This document shows positions 1 through 8,668 of a DNA stretch of 64,000 bases, piece after piece. Within the stretch, counting starts at the first letter, position 1. Each line of letters opens with the position of its first letter. A program made the translations under genes and the position numbers. Under the pieces are notes generated by a model. The model was not told where the DNA came from and made no database searches. It worked only from the letters and a program-made list of their open reading frames with translations. The stretch is from Colwellia sp. (GTDB lineage Bacteria > Pseudomonadota > Gammaproteobacteria > Enterobacterales > Alteromonadaceae). The stretch spans positions 302,460-366,459 of the forward strand of contig NZ_JABSPA010000005.1 of the NCBI RefSeq assembly GCF_013214175.1. The letters run 5' to 3'.

Positions 1-1
1 T

Positions 2-1009
2 GATTCTAAGCAGGAAGTCATCGGCTTAATTGTCGCTTTATTCGAAACTGAACATAATACAGAGCAAGAAACCACCGCGCTTTTTCAGCTATTTTCCGGC
101 CGTATTGCCGCCGAATTAGAGCGTCTTGATTATGAGCATTCTCTTGAAGAAAAAATATCAACACGCACTAAAGAGTTATCGAACACAATAACTCAGTTAC
201 AACAAACACAAAAGCAATTAGTAGAGTCTGAAAAAATGTCTGCTCTGGGTAACTTAGTGGCGGGTGTTTCCCACGAGGTGAATACGCCTTTAGGTATAGC
301 GATAACCACGCACAGTATCATGGCCGATGAATTAAAAAAATTGAAAGATAAACTGGATAGCAACAGCCTCAGTATGAAAGATATGGAAAACTTCCGTAAT
401 AATTCCGATAGTGCTTTAACTATGCAAGGGGAAAACTTAAACAGAGCTAAAAAATTAATCGAGAACTTCAAAAAAACCGCCGCAGATCAGCACCAATTAG
501 AAATAGAAACGCTAGATATTGGCCAATATTATCAAAAAGTAATTTCTACCCTACGCTCAATGCTTAAACCTCAGAACGTGACTTTAGAAATTAACTGCCA
601 AGACACCATAATGTTAGCCACTTACCCCGGAGTTCATGCCCAGATATTAACTAACTTAATCAATAACAGTGTTAAACATGGCTTTGTCAACAACAAAGAA
701 GCCAGTACAGATACTGACAACATCAACCAAGAAAATAAAATAACAATTGAAATTAAACAGTTAACCGCTGATGAAGTCGAAGTTATTTACAGTGACAATG
801 GTTGTGGTTTATCTAAAGAAGCCCAGCAACATGTTTTTGAGCCCTTCTTTACCACAGCACGCAATCAAGGTGGCATAGGTTTAGGTATGTCTATTGTATT
901 TAACTTAATTAACCAAAAGATTAATGGCTCTATCGAGTTAAAAAACACTAGCTCTGGTGCGTGTTTTCACTATAAATTTAAAGAAAATAAGAGTAAATAC
1001 AACGGATAA
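2..1009 (+). CDS. Sensor histidine kinase, 3' part (5' end outside window)
   Basis: The frame is open from base 2, so the gene begins before the window. The first ~55 residues look like the end of a GAF-type sensory domain and lead into a coiled linker. An H-box follows near base 262 (GVSHEVNTPLGI, phospho-acceptor His). The HATPase domain shows an N-box (NNSVKHGF), G1 (DNGCGL), an F-box (FEPFFTT) and G2 (GIGLGMSI), so it should be catalytically competent. The H-box and ATPase type closely resemble the kinase at 33904-35958, so the two belong to one subfamily. No partner regulator is visible. The stimulus is unknown because the sensor part is cut off. Confidence 0.9.
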   Translation, partial: DSKQEVIGLIVALFETEHNTEQETTALFQLFSGRIAAELERLDYEHSLEEKISTRTKELSNTITQLQQTQKQLVESEKMSALGNLVAGVSHEVNTPLGIAITTHSIMADELKKLKDKLDSNSLSMKDMENFRNNSDSALTMQGENLNRAKKLIENFKKTAADQHQLEIETLDIGQYYQKVISTLRSMLKPQNVTLEINCQDTIMLATYPGVHAQILTNLINNSVKHGFVNNKEASTDTDNINQENKITIEIKQLTADEVEVIYSDNGCGLSKEAQQHVFEPFFTTARNQGGIGLGMSIVFNLINQKINGSIELKNTSSGACFHYKFKENKSKYNG

Positions 1010-1016
1010 ATTTATT

Positions 1017-1044
1017 TTGTAATGATTTATGTTCTCTGTATAAT
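1017..1044 (+). promoter_or_regulatory. Candidate sigma70 promoter of the first OmpA/Ig-lipoprotein module
   Basis: A perfect -10 TATAAT (1039-1044) lies 16 bases after TTGTAA (1017-1022). The -10, the following TTAATC and the AAATATCATGGACG leader are conserved upstream of the paralogous module (7541-7596), which supports a shared promoter/leader. The -35 is not conserved in the second copy. Confidence 0.6.
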
Positions 1045-1089
1045 CCATGTTAATCGATAGTTTTACTTAAATATCATGGACGTTGACAC

Positions 1090-2163
1090 ATGCTTTCCTT
1101 TCAAAAGCCTCGCCTGAGTACTCTAGCCAATATACTAATCCCGCTAATGTTATCCTTTAGCTCTATTAGCTTTGCGACAGAAGTTCTAACTACTAAACCA
1201 GATACTGTAAATGAGAATCAGCACCTAGAAGGAGCCCTACCTTCTGCTTATTTCTACCTTGGCGGCAAGTTAGGTCTTAATCATTATCAGCATGGTTGTG
1301 AAGCATGGAGCCTTGATTGTGACAAAAACAGTGTTGCCGCAGGTCTTTTCGCTGGTTACCAATTTAATGAAACGTTTGCTTTTGAAGCTGCCTATATAGA
1401 TTTAGGTGCAGCAAAAGCAACTTACCTCGACTCAGTAAATGAACATATTTATAAGGGCACAATGAAAGGCTTAAACCTATCTGCTGTTGGCTCAATTTAC
1501 TTACTTGAAGATTTAGCGCTATTTGCTAAAGCCGGTGTATTTAACTGGTATGGCGAAAATAAAGGGCCTTTCTCAACAAGCAAAGCAGATGATTGGGCAC
1601 CATCGGCTGGTGCCGGTGTGTCATATCAATTAAATGATTCATGGCAAGCACGTTTTGAATATCAGTACTTTCATCACTTAGGTAACGATACTATCGGTGG
1701 CACCAATGCCCACTTAACATCCATCGGTATCAGTTATCAATTTGGTCGCACAAGGCCAACCATAGTCACTAAAACTGTAATGAAGCCAGCGCCAATAAAG
1801 CTTGAAGAAGTCACCTTTCCACTCTTATTTGATTTTGATAGTAGTGAGCTTTTGTTGGTTGATTCATTAGCCGTCATTGTTCAGCGATTAACGAAATACC
1901 CTCAGGCGAACGTAATTTTACGTGGTTACTCAGACTCCAAAGGTAGCGATGCATATAACTTAGCCTTATCTCAACGACGAACAGATAAAATAGCAAGTTA
2001 CCTTATCGCCAAAGGCGTGCAAGAACAGCAGATAACTTCTGAGTATTACGGTGAAAAGAATCCTATTTCAGATAATCTTACCGAAGAACACCGACACTTA
2101 AACCGACATGTACAGATATTGCTACCTAGCGTATTTATTAACACCACGCAGGAGCAAAAATAA
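1090..2163 (+). CDS. OmpA-family outer-membrane protein (copy 1)
   Basis: The 357-residue product has an N-terminal signal peptide ending near SFATE. An 8-stranded OmpA-type beta-barrel follows (about residues 50-220) and ends in SIGISYQFGR. A C-terminal OmpA peptidoglycan-binding domain covers about residues 240-350, with LLFDFDSSEL, GYSDSKGS and NLALSQRR motifs. Two Cys in the first extracellular part (HGCEAWSLDC) could form a disulfide and are kept in the paralog. GGA at 1078-1080 acts as ribosome binding site. The stop codon overlaps the next start by one base, so the gene is translationally linked to the giant Ig-lipoprotein. The barrel-plus-anchor role is family knowledge; the joint function with its neighbour is inferred. 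Confidence 0.92.
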   Translation: MLSFQKPRLSTLANILIPLMLSFSSISFATEVLTTKPDTVNENQHLEGALPSAYFYLGGKLGLNHYQHGCEAWSLDCDKNSVAAGLFAGYQFNETFAFEAAYIDLGAAKATYLDSVNEHIYKGTMKGLNLSAVGSIYLLEDLALFAKAGVFNWYGENKGPFSTSKADDWAPSAGAGVSYQLNDSWQARFEYQYFHHLGNDTIGGTNAHLTSIGISYQFGRTRPTIVTKTVMKPAPIKLEEVTFPLLFDFDSSELLLVDSLAVIVQRLTKYPQANVILRGYSDSKGSDAYNLALSQRRTDKIASYLIAKGVQEQQITSEYYGEKNPISDNLTEEHRHLNRHVQILLPSVFINTTQEQK

Positions 2164-5100
2164 TGCAGCTTTTCACTTCAATTAAATATTTGTTTATCTC
2201 TTCATTGCTTTTATTGCTAACCGCCTGTGGCGAAGGCAGTAATTCAGGCTTCCCAACTGCTGAGTGTGGTAATGCTGGTAACCTTTGCATTAACTCATTT
2301 GTTATTAACCCTGATAAAGCTGCCATTCTGCTTGGTGGTACACAAACATATCAAGCCATAGCAACCTTAACCGACGGCAGTGAACGTGATATCACCGAGT
2401 TAGTGACTTGGTCTGTTGATGACCAGGAAAAAGCGGTAATAGTGGTAGACGGTAGTTCAGTTATTGCCACAGGCTTAGCCGAAGGTACAGTAAATATTTT
2501 AGCCAGCTATCGAGGTATAGATGTTACCGCTCAGCTTTCCGTTGGCGCAATTACTTTTACCATCAGCCCAATTGAAGCCAGTATTTTAACTGGTATGGTG
2601 CAGTCTTATAAAGCCTTCGCTATTTTACCCAGTGGCGTGCAAATAGAGGTAACAGAGCAAGCAACTTGGACATCAATTAATCCTATCATTGCTAGCCTCA
2701 ATGCCGATGGTGCCACTATTGAAGTTACAGGCCTTACTAGCGGGCTAGATACTATCTCTGCAACCTATAATGGTAATAGCATTTTTGCTCAGCTTACCGT
2801 GATAAGCGCCACACCAGAATCATTGGTTATCACTCCTGCTAGCAGCACACTTCCTGCCGGCACTAGTCAACAATATAATGCTTATTTAACCACTACTGAT
2901 AACGAAGTAATTGATGTAACCGCCAGCTCAACTTGGACGGTAGTCGATACAAGTATTGCCAGCATTGATGTTAACGCCTGGCTAACAGCTAACACTACCG
3001 GTGATACTCAAGTACAAGCATCCATTGTTCATGATGGCGTAACTCTAAGTAATACTGCGGCTTTATCTGTTAACAATGCCGCTCTTAGCAGCTTAGTTAT
3101 TAGTCCAGAGAATGGTAAATTTCCTGTTGGTAAAATGGGTGTTTATCGTGCCGCGGCTTATTTTTCAGATGGTAGCGTCATAGATGTAACACGTGAGGCT
3201 TCATGGCAAGTAGCTGATGAAACTATTGGCCGCATTGTTGGCTCTGGTGTTTTCGCCGGCGATAGTATTGCTTTATTACCTGGAAAAACCTCGATTAGCG
3301 CAACTTTATTTTCGGTTAGCGATAGTACCAATGTTGAAGTAACAGCAGCTGAAATAAAGGCTATTAGCTTGAGTCCACAAGATGCCACTACACCCGTTGG
3401 CACTGCTATTAACTATCAAGCGTATGCTTTTTATTCAGATGGCAGTAAACGTAATATTACCCAACTTGGCGCTTGGTCAAGTAGCGAACCCAGTGTTGCT
3501 GCCATCGACTTTGTTGGCGCAAAATCAGGGCAAGCGACTGCTTTTACTGTTGGTACCACTGATATTGCTATTAGTTTTGATGGCATAACAAAATCCACCT
3601 CACTTACCGTTAGTAATGCTGTGGTAACAAAATTACAAATATCACCATTAGATCCTAGTGTGCCTGTCGGCATTGAAGGTCAGTTTACTGCTATCGCCTA
3701 TTATTCAGATAAGACGACCGCTGATGTCACCGCCATGACTAATTGGTTAGTGGACGATTATACTGTTGCTGCAATTGTACCTACGGGTGATTTTTCTGGC
3801 TATGCCAAAGCGTTATCTCAAGGAACGACTCAATTAACCGCAACTTTTAAAGGTCAAAGCAGCAGTACTATAATTACGGTATCACCAGCAGTATTAGAAT
3901 CACTGTCTTTATCGCCTGCTCAAATAACCATTCCCGTTGGCACCACGCAGCAATATCAATTATTTGGTGTTTTCTCTGATGGCACTAATCATGATCTGAC
4001 TCTTTTTGCTAGCTATCAAAGTAGCAAACCTAGTATCGCCTCCATAGATACCACAGCCTTAGCAAGTGCTCATATCAACTCGACCAGCTCGGTAACGATT
4101 ACCACCACTTATAATGGCATGCAAACCACTGCTTCATTATCCGTTTCTGCAGGAATACTTGAATACATTACACTTGAGCCTGCGGATCAGACTATCGCTG
4201 TTGGTCATAAAGGTCGCTTAGAAGCGAGAGCCTTTTATACCGGTGGTATAAATAAAGATATTACCGAACTGGCCACTTGGAGTGTCGATGATGGTGATGT
4301 CGCTTCGGTAGATAATACTCAAGCAGATGCAGGTAGTGTGCTTGGTATTAGTGAGGGAATAGTAACGGTAACGGCAAGTTTTTCAGGTGAACAAGCTGCC
4401 GGTATCACCACTGTGACTGCCGCTGTATTAGAAAGCGTCACCATATCGCCTATCTCTACAACGATTGCAGCGGGCTTAACTCAACAGTACCGATTGTTTG
4501 CAATATTTTCAGATAATACCAGCCGTGAAGTTACTCTGGTTAGTGACTGGCAGTCTGCAGACCCTACTGGTGCTTCTATTGATAGCAATGGCTTAGCCAC
4601 TACTTATCAAGAATGGCAAACCGTAATAACAGGCACCTATCAGGGTTTAAGTGCTAGCTCAAATTTAACCATTACCAGCGCCGTAGCAAGTATTTTACAA
4701 ATAACCCCCCCTAATCCAAGTAAACCACTAGGCACTGTAGGTAACTTTGTAGCGACCGTATTTTACACAGATGGCTATGCTGCGAATGTTACAGAGAGTA
4801 CCACTTGGACCTCAAGTCAATCTGATGTGGTACAAATAAATGCCAGTGGAGCAAGTGCTGGCTTAGCTAGTGCAGACAAAATTGGTATAAGTGAAATAAC
4901 CGCTAGTTTTTCTGGATTATCAGCAACAACCAATGCCACGGTAACTGCTGCGATATTAACCGACATTTACATTAACCCAGTAAATAGTGCTATCGATATT
5001 GGAGATAAAGTTAGCTATAACGCGATTTGCAAATTTAGTGATGGCTCATTACATAATTTACCAAGCAATGGTATATGGCAAAGTTCAAATACTGAAGTTG

Positions 5101-7412
5101 CTACCATTCAAATTACCGGTCCAACCACCGCATGGGCCACAGGAATCGATGGCGGGTCAGTAACAATCACTGCTAGTGTTGGTGATATTGTTAGTAATGC
5201 GGCAATATTAAAGGTGGCACCGAAAGTAATCCCTGTAGTTATTACTTCTATTCAAGTAACGCCTGCCACTGCGACTGTCGCCGTAGGTGCTCAAGATCAG
5301 TTGGCTGCCATCGCTTATTATTCTGATGGCTCAGATGCTGATATCACATCTAAAGCCACATGGCTTTCAGATAATAGCGATGTGGTAAACGTTACTACTA
5401 CCGGTGATAATGCCGGTTTTGCTTATTCCATAGCAGTAGGAGAAGCAAATATTACCGCGGTGATGGATAACATAACCAGTAATAGCGCAAAGATTACCGT
5501 CATAGGTAAGACCCTTGATAACGTGCAAATAACACCTAACAATAAAAGCTATAAAGTTGGGGAAACTGCACAGTATTTTGTCCGAGCTATTTATGATGAT
5601 TATAGTAGTAAAGATGTTACCGCTGTTACACAAATTCAAAGTAAAAATCCAGCTATTGCCGTCTTTGATGAAAATAACCTAATGACAGCTGTTGGAATTG
5701 GTGATGGAGAGCTTACTGTTACCTATCAAGGCATGGTAAGTGAAAGAGAGTTTTTACACGTTTTTGCTCCAGCTCCTACACCACCAACACTTGAAGTATC
5801 GCCAGCCAACATTGAAGTACCACAAAGTACCATTGTTCGTTACACGGCAACATTGCATTATGCTGATGGCACCAATAAGGATGTTACCAGCCAAGCATTA
5901 TGGTTATCTAACAACACTAATATTGTGAACATTGTGCCGAATGGAGAAGATGCTGGTTTTGCCCTGGCTACTAGCGCAGGTACCACTACCATTAGCGCTA
6001 GCTTTGAGGGCGTAAATAGTAATACCGCTGAGGTAACTGTACTAGCAATAGAGTTGCTATCCATTGAAATTGTCATCGAGGATAATGCCAGTTTCCCTGA
6101 AGGTACGATCAAACATTACACCGCATTTGCTACCTATAACGATGAAAGTGTTGTCGAAATAACCCGAGATGCCACTTGGAAAAGTGATAATACTAGCACT
6201 GTAGTGACGGCAAAAGGTTTCGTATATGGCGTTAACATTGGTGAAACCAATATTAACATTTATTTTCAGGGAAAGAGTGACGACCAAGCAGTTGTAGTTA
6301 CCGATGCGGTAGCAACTAGCTTAACGATCACACCTAGCTATCATGAAATGGCTGTGCATTCGACGGTAGATTATACTGTTGTCGCGATATTATCTGACGG
6401 CACTACTGAGAATGTTACTAAAGACGTGCTTAAGAGTGCAACCGGAACAGCCGAACTAGCAATAATTTATCAAGAAGACTCGTTAGTTAAAGTAGAAGGT
6501 ATCACTAGTGGTAATGCTGTTGTACAAGCTAATTATCAGAGCTTAAGTGCTACTGCTAATATTGTAATATTACCGGCCACGTTAGCTTCAATTACTATCA
6601 CTCCTTTGGATGAAACTATTTCACTTGGCTCAACCCTCCAATATCAGGCAAGAGCACAATATAGTGATGGTTCTGAAGTAAATATTACTGAGCAAGCAAA
6701 CTGGCTTAGTACTGAGCTAGCTATTGCTGCTATCGATAATAATACTTATGTCGGTTTAGCGTCAGGTATATCTGCTGGAACAACAACAATTCAAGCGACA
6801 TTTAATGGTATCAGTGCATCGACCAGTTTAACCATTGATGCCAGTTGTGGCACAGGCAAGCCTGATAGCATCTACATACTTCCTGAAAATGCAGTGATCA
6901 GTTTAAATACTGAAATGCAGTACACTCTTTATGGGTTATGGTCGAATGGCTGTACCGCACAGCTAACGCAAAACAATGCGGCAAAGTGGTCAAGTAGCGA
7001 TAACAAAATAGTATCCATCGGTAAAAAAGACGGTATTGCATTAGCTAAAAAGCTTGGGTCAACAACAATCAATGCCGATTATCAAAGCTTATCAGCAATG
7101 CCTGTCAACGTTACGGTAACTAACGAAGAAGTGTTATCAGTGAGTATTCAGCCCGCACCATCGTCAATTTTATCTAAAGGAGCTTCGCTAAGTTATTTAT
7201 GTTCAGCAAGGACAGCCATTGATGGTGTCGAACAAGCAGAGAAGTTTGTTACTGGTTTAGCAAGTTTCAGCTCAAACGATATCAGCCTAGCTGTTATTGC
7301 TGGTAATAATGGCAGCACTCAAACGGTAACCGCGCAGAATAAAACAGGAAGTACCACTATCACCTGTAGTTATGGTGGTAAAGAAAGTAGCTCTAGTTTA
7401 ACCGTACAATAA
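2163..7412 (+). CDS. Giant lipoprotein of bacterial Ig-like (Big_2) repeats (copy 1)
   Basis: The 1749-residue product starts with a lipoprotein signal whose lipobox is LTAC, followed by GEGSNSGFPTA. Gly at +2 predicts outer-membrane sorting. The rest is about 19 tandem repeats of 85-95 residues. Each has the pattern I-x-P...G...Y-A-x-Y-S-D-G...D-V-T...W-x-S...I..G...A..G.....A.Y.G...A..TV, typical of Big_2/BID_2 immunoglobulin folds seen in intimin- and invasin-type surface proteins. No enzymatic domain, LPXTG motif or autotransporter barrel is visible. The last two repeats are more divergent and contain extra Cys. The gene overlaps the upstream OmpA gene by one base and ends before a strong hairpin. 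An adhesin or envelope-spacer role is inference. Confidence 0.88.
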   Translation: MQLFTSIKYLFISSLLLLLTACGEGSNSGFPTAECGNAGNLCINSFVINPDKAAILLGGTQTYQAIATLTDGSERDITELVTWSVDDQEKAVIVVDGSSVIATGLAEGTVNILASYRGIDVTAQLSVGAITFTISPIEASILTGMVQSYKAFAILPSGVQIEVTEQATWTSINPIIASLNADGATIEVTGLTSGLDTISATYNGNSIFAQLTVISATPESLVITPASSTLPAGTSQQYNAYLTTTDNEVIDVTASSTWTVVDTSIASIDVNAWLTANTTGDTQVQASIVHDGVTLSNTAALSVNNAALSSLVISPENGKFPVGKMGVYRAAAYFSDGSVIDVTREASWQVADETIGRIVGSGVFAGDSIALLPGKTSISATLFSVSDSTNVEVTAAEIKAISLSPQDATTPVGTAINYQAYAFYSDGSKRNITQLGAWSSSEPSVAAIDFVGAKSGQATAFTVGTTDIAISFDGITKSTSLTVSNAVVTKLQISPLDPSVPVGIEGQFTAIAYYSDKTTADVTAMTNWLVDDYTVAAIVPTGDFSGYAKALSQGTTQLTATFKGQSSSTIITVSPAVLESLSLSPAQITIPVGTTQQYQLFGVFSDGTNHDLTLFASYQSSKPSIASIDTTALASAHINSTSSVTITTTYNGMQTTASLSVSAGILEYITLEPADQTIAVGHKGRLEARAFYTGGINKDITELATWSVDDGDVASVDNTQADAGSVLGISEGIVTVTASFSGEQAAGITTVTAAVLESVTISPISTTIAAGLTQQYRLFAIFSDNTSREVTLVSDWQSADPTGASIDSNGLATTYQEWQTVITGTYQGLSASSNLTITSAVASILQITPPNPSKPLGTVGNFVATVFYTDGYAANVTESTTWTSSQSDVVQINASGASAGLASADKIGISEITASFSGLSATTNATVTAAILTDIYINPVNSAIDIGDKVSYNAICKFSDGSLHNLPSNGIWQSSNTEVATIQITGPTTAWATGIDGGSVTITASVGDIVSNAAILKVAPKVIPVVITSIQVTPATATVAVGAQDQLAAIAYYSDGSDADITSKATWLSDNSDVVNVTTTGDNAGFAYSIAVGEANITAVMDNITSNSAKITVIGKTLDNVQITPNNKSYKVGETAQYFVRAIYDDYSSKDVTAVTQIQSKNPAIAVFDENNLMTAVGIGDGELTVTYQGMVSEREFLHVFAPAPTPPTLEVSPANIEVPQSTIVRYTATLHYADGTNKDVTSQALWLSNNTNIVNIVPNGEDAGFALATSAGTTTISASFEGVNSNTAEVTVLAIELLSIEIVIEDNASFPEGTIKHYTAFATYNDESVVEITRDATWKSDNTSTVVTAKGFVYGVNIGETNINIYFQGKSDDQAVVVTDAVATSLTITPSYHEMAVHSTVDYTVVAILSDGTTENVTKDVLKSATGTAELAIIYQEDSLVKVEGITSGNAVVQANYQSLSATANIVILPATLASITITPLDETISLGSTLQYQARAQYSDGSEVNITEQANWLSTELAIAAIDNNTYVGLASGISAGTTTIQATFNGISASTSLTIDASCGTGKPDSIYILPENAVISLNTEMQYTLYGLWSNGCTAQLTQNNAAKWSSSDNKIVSIGKKDGIALAKKLGSTTINADYQSLSAMPVNVTVTNEEVLSVSIQPAPSSILSKGASLSYLCSARTAIDGVEQAEKFVTGLASFSSNDISLAVIAGNNGSTQTVTAQNKTGSTTITCSYGGKESSSSLTVQ

Positions 7413-7439
7413 AAAGATAAAAGTTAACAACTCTATTTT

Positions 7440-7473
7440 AAAGCACACCAACATCACTATGTTAGTGTGCTTT
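7440..7473 (+). terminator. Intrinsic-type terminator after copy-1 module
   Basis: The arm AAGCACAC (7441-7448) plus AACAT (7450-7454) pairs with ATGTT (7459-7463) plus GTGTGCTT (7465-7472). There is one internal mismatch, a CACT loop, and a flanking A-T pair leading into TTTATAT. It separates the two duplicated modules. Confidence 0.8.
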
Positions 7474-7540
7474 ATATCTAATTACCGATTACAAAAGACT
7501 AATAAATAATCAATTAAACGACTTCTTTTAAGTTATGACT

Positions 7541-7595
7541 TCTGTATAATTCACCTTAATCAGTTGTTTTTTCTAAATATCATGGACGCTCTTAC
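7541..7595 (+). promoter_or_regulatory. Promoter/leader of the second OmpA/Ig-lipoprotein module
   Basis: A perfect TATAAT (7545-7550) is preceded by a T-rich stretch without a clear -35. Downstream come TTAATC and AAATATCATGGACG, the same leader as in front of copy 1. This shows the duplication included the regulatory region. Confidence 0.55.
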
Positions 7596-8666
7596 ATGTT
7601 CCTCTTTCAAAAGTCTCGCCTAAGCTCCCTAGTAAGTATATTGATTCCTATTGCGCTATTTTTTAGCTTTAATGCCCATGCGGTGGAAGATCAAAAAACC
7701 AAGCAAAATATTGAAAATACCGACCAGCAAGCACAAGCTGCCTTACCCTCTTCTTATTTCTACCTCGGAGGTAAATTAGGGGTAAACCATTATCAACATG
7801 GCTGTGAAGCTTGGAGCCTTGATTGTGATAAAAACAGCTTTGCTGCCGGAGTTTTTACCGGTTACCAGTTTAATGAAAACTTTGCTGTGGAAGCTGCCTA
7901 CATAGATTTAGGTGACGCGAAAGCAAGCTACTTAGAAAATGGTAATGTCTATCAACATACTGGTAGCATGAAAGGCTTAGAGCTGTCCGCACTTGGTTCA
8001 CTTTATCTCACAGAAGAGATTGCTGCATTTGCTAAGGCTGGCATCTTTAATTGGCACGGCGAAAATAAAGGTCCTTTTAATAAAACCAATGCCGATGATT
8101 GGTCAACAACCGTTGGCGCTGGCATAACGTATCAACTAAACGATGCTTGGCAAGCACGCTTTGAGTATCAATACTTTAATAATTTAGGTAACGATACTAT
8201 TGGTGGCACCAATGCACACTTAACCTCTATCGGTATCAGTTATCAATTTGGTCGAACTAGACCAAGCATAGTTACTAAAACCGTGGTGAAATTTGCCCCG
8301 ATAGAGCTTGAAGAAGTCACCTTCCCACTATTATTTGATTTTGATAAGAGCAACTTATTACTGACCGATTCATTAAACGTGGTTATTAATCGCTTAACCA
8401 AATACCGTCAAACCCAAGTGATTTTACACGGTTACTCTGACAATAAAGGCAGTAGTGCCTACAACTTAGCGCTGTCTAAGCGACGTGTTGATAGCATCGC
8501 CAATTACCTGATAGCTGCTGGCGTTAATAAAGAACAAATAACCACTGATTATTTTGGTGAGCAATATCCGGTATCAGATAATACCACTGAAGAGCACAGA
8601 CACTTAAATCGTAATGTGAAAATATTGCTACCTAAAACCTTTGTTAAAGCACCGCAGGAGCAATAA
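7596..8666 (+). CDS. OmpA-family outer-membrane protein (copy 2)
   Basis: The 356-residue product is a paralog of the protein at 1090-2163. In one ungapped barrel stretch starting GGKLG, 48 of 56 residues are identical, including the HGCEAWSLDC cysteine pair. It has a signal peptide ending near AHAVE, an 8-strand barrel ending SIGISYQFGR, and a C-terminal OmpA peptidoglycan-binding domain with LLFDFDKSNL, GYSDNKGS and NLALSKRR. It is followed after two bases by the second Ig-repeat lipoprotein (its ribosome binding site overlaps the gene end), mirroring copy 1. Differences concentrate in the N-terminal linker and some loops. Confidence 0.92.
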   Translation: MFLFQKSRLSSLVSILIPIALFFSFNAHAVEDQKTKQNIENTDQQAQAALPSSYFYLGGKLGVNHYQHGCEAWSLDCDKNSFAAGVFTGYQFNENFAVEAAYIDLGDAKASYLENGNVYQHTGSMKGLELSALGSLYLTEEIAAFAKAGIFNWHGENKGPFNKTNADDWSTTVGAGITYQLNDAWQARFEYQYFNNLGNDTIGGTNAHLTSIGISYQFGRTRPSIVTKTVVKFAPIELEEVTFPLLFDFDKSNLLLTDSLNVVINRLTKYRQTQVILHGYSDNKGSSAYNLALSKRRVDSIANYLIAAGVNKEQITTDYFGEQYPVSDNTTEEHRHLNRNVKILLPKTFVKAPQEQ

Positions 8667-8668
8667 GA

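Noticed and set aside
1076..1078. ATG within the conserved AAATATCATGGACG leader as a start codon
   Set aside because: It is out of frame with the OmpA gene and its GGA is better explained as the ribosome binding site for ATG 1090.
3158..6287. Ig-repeat DNA as a possible CRISPR or satellite array
   Set aside because: Units are ~270 bases, diverged and in frame with a protein; no short identical repeats with unique spacers.
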